Positions 63,220 to 64,000 of a stretch of 64,000 nucleotides of DNA are shown here, in pieces. Under the pieces are notes generated by a model. The model did no database searches, was not told where the DNA came from, and was given only the letters and a program-made list of their open reading frames with translations. The first letter of the stretch is position 1. The number at the start of each line of letters is the position of its first letter. Position numbers and translations under genes: made by a program. Origin of the DNA: Kangiellaceae bacterium (GTDB lineage: Bacteria; Pseudomonadota; Gammaproteobacteria; Enterobacterales; Kangiellaceae); contig JAHRVB010000148.1 of NCBI GenBank assembly GCA_019090895.1, positions 62,001 to 126,000 on the forward strand. Reading direction: 5' to 3'.

Positions 63220-64000
63220 TTAGAGTAATATGGATTCAGAGTCTTGGGTAATATTCACTAGCTCTTTTAAAAATACTTGTTGTACCTGTTTTGTATTCTC
63301 AGTGATGCCAGAATTCTTAAGTTCACTTTCAAATTTGTTCGCCAAGTACTTGAGTTGAGGTACACCACAGTAAGCAGTTGCCCCATGTAGTTTATGAACT
63401 TCAGCTATGAGATTCTCAAGATCATCATTTTTTATATGTAAATCGATTTTCGATTTAGCCTCATCGAAGCTTTTTATTAGCATTGAGAGCATCTCCTTTG
63501 CTAAGTCTTCTCTACCCGCAGCATTTTTTAGACTGAGCTGCCAATCAATTGATAAGTTGGTTGGCTGAGCTGAATTAGTTTGAATAGACAAAGCTGCGTC
63601 GACTTTGAATAGGACCGTCGTTTCTGTCCATTGCTCTATACTAGCCTGAAGCTGAGTTTGACTGATCGGTTTAGTGAGGTAGTCATCCATGCCTTCATTA
63701 AGCAGTCGTTCTTTTTCGCCTTTCATCGCGTGTGCTGTGAGTGCTATAACCGGAATACGTCGATTGTGTTCGCTGAGTTGCCTTATTTTCTTAGTTGCTT
63801 CTAATCCATCCATTTCGGGCATTTGCATGTCCATAAAAATAATATCGAATTCGGTATTTCGGCATTGCTCAACAGCTTTTGATCCACTGTCGACCACTGT
63901 CTTCTTGAGTTCGAAATCAGAAAGAAATGCATCGATTAATTTTAAATTAGCTTCATTATCATCAACAGAAAGAACATTAAGTTCAGAGTTCTTATCGTCA
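63220..64000 (-). CDS. Hybrid sensor histidine kinase, C-terminal receiver and HPt domains (BarA/GacS-like)
   Basis: Gene cut by the right edge; the last 260 residues are visible. A receiver domain (VLSVDDNEANLKLIDAF, acceptor in FMDMQMPEMDG, Lys in YLTKPISQ) is followed by an HPt domain with the acceptor in EVHKLHGATAYCG. The wording of the receiver closely resembles BarA (VLAVDDNPANLKLI), so a BarA/GacS role upstream of Csr regulation is plausible but cannot be proven without the sensor half. Converges on mtaB with 34 bases between. Confidence 0.85.
   Translation of the reverse strand, partial: DDKNSELNVLSVDDNEANLKLIDAFLSDFELKKTVVDSGSKAVEQCRNTEFDIIFMDMQMPEMDGLEATKKIRQLSEHNRRIPVIALTAHAMKGEKERLLNEGMDDYLTKPISQTQLQASIEQWTETTVLFKVDAALSIQTNSAQPTNLSIDWQLSLKNAAGREDLAKEMLSMLIKSFDEAKSKIDLHIKNDDLENLIAEVHKLHGATAYCGVPQLKYLANKFESELKNSGITENTKQVQQVFLKELVNITQDSESILL

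Overview
The window is a polar-flagellum and chemotaxis island of a motile, moderately AT-rich gammaproteobacterium. The regulators point there: a FleQ-type sigma-54 activator, a FleS/FleR two-component pair, FlhF/FleN(FlhG), FliA, CheZ, the MotCD and ParC/ParP arrangement, and an HptB/HsbR/HsbA switch. Together these are the layout known from Pseudomonas and Vibrio. The flanking genes (ttcA, a DUF1820 gene, long-form queF, a POT peptide transporter) also fit a marine gammaproteobacterium, perhaps near the Oceanospirillales/Kangiellaceae. That placement is inference. No rRNA, tRNA, insertion sequence or CRISPR array was seen.

Layout. Positions 1-5000 read leftward: fliD (cut by the window edge), flaG and two tandem flagellin genes, each flagellin with a near-perfect sigma-28 promoter and a long 5' leader. 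From 5557 to 15665 reading rightward: fleQ, fleS-fleR, fliEFGHIJ. At 15894-25638 lies a complete chemosensory operon (STAS, CheY-like, CheA, two CheW, a decayed third CheW, a soluble four-PAS receptor ending in a CheR-binding pentapeptide, CheR, CheD, CheB). At 25804-28275 lies an hsbA-hsbR-hptB-like module. Then fliK, fliLMNOPQR-flhB, flhA-flhF-fleN-fliA, and a second chemotaxis set, cheY-cheZ-cheA-cheB-motC-motD-parC-parP (41401-50070). The remainder (50161-64000) is mixed housekeeping: hydrolase, MFS transporter, ttcA, OmpA-like protein, MscS, methyltransferase, DUF1820, queF, CBS protein, POT transporter, acuI-like reductase, hotdog protein, mtaB and the C-terminal end of a BarA/GacS-like hybrid kinase.

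Control. Sigma-54 -24/-12 elements (GG-N10-GC) stand before fliD, fleS, fliK, fliL, flhA and a non-coding stretch at 5049. Sigma-28 elements (TAAA-N15-GCCGATAC) stand before both flagellins. This fits a FleQ, FleSR, FliA hierarchy.

Most interesting signal. The two flagellin leaders carry eight small hairpins whose stems differ in sequence but whose loops all show UUCUCAG in the mRNA. Between the flagellins and fleQ, on the opposite strand, a sigma-54-type promoter (5049-5064) and a strong intrinsic terminator (5278-5303) bracket about 230 nt with no ORF. That stretch contains a 21-nt perfect complement to the ribosome-binding site and start codon of flagellin A, plus two hairpins whose loops (CUGAGAA) are the exact complement of the leader loops. 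I read this as a candidate antisense small RNA that arose from a duplicated flagellin leader and controls flagellin translation. It is a prediction from sequence only.
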